A stretch of 9,712 bases of DNA. Source: Dokdonella_A sp051958935. GTDB lineage: Bacteria; Pseudomonadota; Gammaproteobacteria; Xanthomonadales; Rhodanobacteraceae. The stretch lies in the NCBI RefSeq assembly GCF_051958935.1, contig NZ_JBQCFP010000152.1, positions 1-9,712 on the forward strand, read 5' to 3'. The position numbers were made by a program, and so were the translations under genes. Positions 6,480 to 9,712 of the stretch are shown here, one piece after another. The notes under the pieces were generated by a model. It had not been told where the DNA came from and ran no database searches. It saw nothing but the letters and a program-made list of their open reading frames with translations. How positions within the stretch are numbered: position 1 is the stretch's first letter; each line of letters opens with the position of its first letter.

Positions 6480-8462
6480 TCAGTCGAACCCGTCGATGAA
6501 GATCGCGTCGCCGAAGTGGATCGGCACGACGTACGGCAGCTCGTCCTCACTCGCGGTGGCGGTGCCGACGAGGCCGAGGTCCATGTCCGCGGGTGGCGCG
6601 GTCGAGACGAACTCGAAGTGGAAGAGCGTGCCCCAGTCGAGGCTGTTCGAACCGGATGGAGCAGCCCACGTGACCGCCGTCGCCGAGGTCGAGGCGCTCC
6701 AGTCGTTGCCGCCGTCGGGATCGGCATCGTCGAAGCGCAGATCGCTGACCGTCGTGCCGACCGTGATCGGCACGCTGAAGCGGACGAACCCGTGGTTCGC
6801 GTCGAGCTTGAGGTTCGGCTCCGACGGATGCGCCGGATCGACCGCTGCATGCGCGTAGTCGAAGTTCGCGATCGCGAACTCGTAGCGCCAGTGGCCGCTG
6901 CCGGCCGGGCGCGCGCGCACCGCGACGCGTGCGCGGCCGAGCGGCGTCGCGAGTTCGACGTTCGCCTCGCCGGCGAGCGGCGTGACTGCGCTCACCCAGT
7001 GGTCGAGTACGGGCCCGAGGTGGAAGTCGGCGCCGGCCGGCACGTCGCCGACGAGATCGACGTCCCACGCGGCCGACGGCGGCTGCGTGCCGAGGTCGGT
7101 CTTGCTGAATGCGACTTCCCGATAGGCCATCGAATCGTAGATCGCGTCGTCGTCGCGCACGACGTACCAGTACTCGAGGTAATAGCGCGCGCCAGTCGAT
7201 TTCGGCGGCAGCAGCTCGCTCTCGGCGACGACCATGCGGTACTGGAACAGGTCCTGTGCGCCGGAGCCGTCGTTGACGCCGTCGCAGTCCGCATCGTAGA
7301 TCGAACCGCAGCGGCCCCACACCGCGGTGTGCGGCACGATCTCCGAGCGCGGGCCGAGATAGGTGCTGCCGTCGTTGTTGTAGTTGGAATAGGTGTCCTC
7401 GCACTGGGGAAAGATCACGTGGCCCGGCGCGCAAGCGGGATCGATGCAGGCGAAATTGACCGTGTAGAACGCATGCTTCACGCCCGACGCGCCGATCTGG
7501 CGGATGCGCCCGGCCGCGTCGATGCGGTAGAGATTCCAGATGAGGTAAGGATGCTGGTCGTTGCCGTAGGGCGGCTGCGGCACGCCTTCCGCACCGGGCT
7601 GGTCGCGATTGAACTTTTCGTACCAGGCGACTGCGGTCGCGCCGCTGTTGCGAAGGGTGGAGTCGGCATTGACGACGATACGGCAACCGGTACTCGTCGG
7701 CGTGCAATCGCCACTGTCGCGCTTGACGTAGACCGAATCGCTCCAGCCGGTCCAGGTCGTCGCGCCGTAGATCATCGAGATGCCCGCGGGGTTGCCCGGC
7801 GACGGCCACGGCGCGTCGCAGACACCGCCATCGGGAGCGGGCGCGAGTGCTGCGGACGTCGACGCGCGCAGGTCGAGGCCGCCGACCGCGGCGCCCGCTC
7901 GCGCACCGAGCAGCGCGGCCAGGCGGGGCGCGAGGCGCAGGTTCATGTGGCGCATCGCGAATACGTCGCGCGCGTCGCCTTCGAAGCCGTAGTGGGCGTG
8001 GTCGGCCGTGAACCAGGTGCGGCCCTGCGCGTCGACGAGATCGAGGCCCAGGCGTGTATCCGCGCTTGCACGCAGCGCGAAGCCGCGCAGGTCCAGCGTG
8101 CCGCCGCGATGGCGCAGCACCGGGCCGCCGGCATGGCGCAGCGCGCCGCCGCCGATGCCGGTGGGCACCGCACCGCGGTGGTTGAACTGCAGGTCGCTCG
8201 CGGCGAGCGCAGTGAATTCGCTCGCGTCGTAGCGCTGGCCGGGCACGCCGGGTACGCGCTCGAGCGCGCCGTCGACCCGCTCGACCGAAAGACCGAAACG
8301 GCGCAATGCGTCGGGGTTGAATTCGATCCGCGTGCGGCCGCCCCAGGCGAACCAGCTGCCGCCGTCGTCGCTCGCCGCCGGGCGCGCCGAAGGCGCAGCG
8401 ATCACCGGGGCGCCGGCGATCGACGTGGCGGCGACGAACATCGCGAGCAACGATGCGCGCAT
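6480..8462 (-). CDS. Exported multi-cysteine protein of unknown function with IFIDGFD tail
   Basis: This is a 660-residue secreted protein whose function I cannot name. The signal peptide runs to about residue 23 (MRASLLAMFVAATSIAGAPVIAA). Residues 32-205 contain no cysteine. All eight cysteines fall between 215 and 393 (215, 253, 260, 339, 344, 354, 385, 393), consistent with disulfides outside the cytoplasm. This middle part has HPYLIWNLYRI (304-314), RQIGASGVKHAF (321-332) and LGPRSEI (369-375), a combination I recall from uncharacterised secreted proteins of planctomycetes and gammaproteobacteria, and DADCDGVND (390-398), which looks like a calcium-binding acidic loop. Residues 465-620 form a beta-rich module ending in SLDWGTLFHFEF (607-618). 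The C-terminus is IFIDGFD, with no transmembrane segment after it. GGAGAGG stands just before the ATG at 8462. It may be co-transcribed with the lipoprotein gene and diverges from a kinase gene. Confidence 0.85.
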   Translation of the reverse strand: MRASLLAMFVAATSIAGAPVIAAPSARPAASDDGGSWFAWGGRTRIEFNPDALRRFGLSVERVDGALERVPGVPGQRYDASEFTALAASDLQFNHRGAVPTGIGGGALRHAGGPVLRHRGGTLDLRGFALRASADTRLGLDLVDAQGRTWFTADHAHYGFEGDARDVFAMRHMNLRLAPRLAALLGARAGAAVGGLDLRASTSAALAPAPDGGVCDAPWPSPGNPAGISMIYGATTWTGWSDSVYVKRDSGDCTPTSTGCRIVVNADSTLRNSGATAVAWYEKFNRDQPGAEGVPQPPYGNDQHPYLIWNLYRIDAAGRIRQIGASGVKHAFYTVNFACIDPACAPGHVIFPQCEDTYSNYNNDGSTYLGPRSEIVPHTAVWGRCGSIYDADCDGVNDGSGAQDLFQYRMVVAESELLPPKSTGARYYLEYWYVVRDDDAIYDSMAYREVAFSKTDLGTQPPSAAWDVDLVGDVPAGADFHLGPVLDHWVSAVTPLAGEANVELATPLGRARVAVRARPAGSGHWRYEFAIANFDYAHAAVDPAHPSEPNLKLDANHGFVRFSVPITVGTTVSDLRFDDADPDGGNDWSASTSATAVTWAAPSGSNSLDWGTLFHFEFVSTAPPADMDLGLVGTATASEDELPYVVPIHFGDAIFIDGFD

Positions 8463-8505
8463 GGCCTCTCCGACGGGCGGCGACGCAACGCCGTCACGTC
8501 GATCG

Positions 8506-8514
8506 AGGCTAGCA
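8506..8514 (-). promoter_or_regulatory. Candidate extended -10 for the exported protein gene
   Basis: On the minus strand the sequence reads TGCTAGCCT, a TGn extension followed by TAGCCT, and would give a leader of roughly 35-40 nt before the ATG at 8462. No good -35 is seen at the usual distance. A TCGATCGA palindrome directly abuts it (8499-8506). Confidence 0.3.
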
Positions 8515-8587
8515 CAACGCCTGCGTGGCGGCGTGCGCTTCGTCGCGTTTTCGCCGGCACACCGCAACGCGCGAATCGCAGCCGGAC

Positions 8588-8593
8588 TACACT
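8588..8593 (+). promoter_or_regulatory. Candidate -10 for the kinase gene
   Basis: TACACT on the plus strand is the best -10-like hexamer before the kinase gene and would give a leader of about 80-85 nt. No clear -35 accompanies it, so this is only a candidate. Confidence 0.25.
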
Positions 8594-8671
8594 CGCGCAA
8601 ACGGCTGCCGCCGGCGCGATCGCGTGTCCATCCCGGCATCGCTATGGCGTTGTGCGCCTGAATCTCCGCGC

Positions 8672-8675
8672 AGGA
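8672..8675 (+). promoter_or_regulatory. Ribosome binding site of the kinase gene
   Basis: AGGA lies seven bases before the ATG at 8683 and supports this start. The next in-frame upstream ATG (8644) runs into a stop after five codons. Confidence 0.6.
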
Positions 8676-8682
8676 ATCCGCG

Positions 8683-9712
<1,030 letters not shown>

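Larger units (their letters stand above)
8463..8682. other. Divergent intergenic region between exported protein and kinase genes
   Basis: These 220 nt lie between two divergent starts and should contain promoters for both. I see ribosome sites at the two edges (GGAGAGG 8465-8471 for the minus-strand gene, AGGA 8672-8675 for the plus-strand gene), a TCGATCGA palindrome at 8499-8506, a CGCGATCGCG palindrome at 8615-8624, and the weak promoter candidates listed separately. No convincing RNA gene or ORF with its own ribosome site is visible. Confidence 0.6.

Noticed and set aside
8644..8661. Five-codon upstream ORF (ATG to TGA) in the kinase leader
   Set aside because: It has no ribosome binding site and encodes nothing distinctive; it most likely occurs by chance.

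Overview
This is a GC-rich window, probably chromosomal, with dense coding. The likely source is a gammaproteobacterium of the Xanthomonadales/Lysobacterales type. That placement is an inference from three things: the strong G/C bias at third codon positions, an exported protein ending in a short 'IFxDGF' acidic/aromatic tail of the kind I recall from secreted proteins of that group, and a serine/threonine kinase with the N-terminal pre-domain common there. No rRNA, tRNA, CRISPR, insertion sequence or phage gene is visible.

Positions 1-5712, all on the minus strand and read right to left, hold a soluble, NAD-linked, molybdenum (or tungsten) formate dehydrogenase operon in the classical order fdsG-fdsB-fdsA-fdhD. 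FdsG (2Fe-2S) and FdsB (FMN, NAD and 4Fe-4S) form the diaphorase module. FdsA carries an N-terminal 2Fe-2S domain, a two-cluster ferredoxin domain and the bis-MGD catalytic domain, with a cysteine in the Cys/Sec position. FdhD is the sulfurtransferase that sulfurates the cofactor; its 3' end leaves the window at position 1. The genes are tightly packed: fdsG and fdsB overlap through a GTGA junction and fdsA and fdhD overlap by 26 nt. Only fdsB-fdsA has a real gap (72 nt, with a potential hairpin). A small fdsD gene, usual in such operons, would lie beyond the left edge.

Positions 5830-8462, also minus strand, hold two envelope or secreted proteins of unknown function. One is a 660-residue exported protein with eight cysteines, a DxDxDG-type acidic loop and a C-terminal beta-rich module. 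Downstream of it is a 181-residue lipoprotein with a Gly/Thr-rich motif that resembles bacterial allene-oxide-cyclase-like barrels. They are 104 nt apart and may be co-transcribed.

Positions 8463-8682 form a 220-nt divergent intergenic region. From 8683 to the right edge, on the plus strand, lies the N-terminal 343 residues of a Hanks-type serine/threonine protein kinase with every catalytic motif present. Its C-terminal part is outside the window.

The formate dehydrogenase operon is a known system. The least explained part is the exported protein/lipoprotein pair next to the divergent kinase; a functional link between them is possible but not shown by the sequence.
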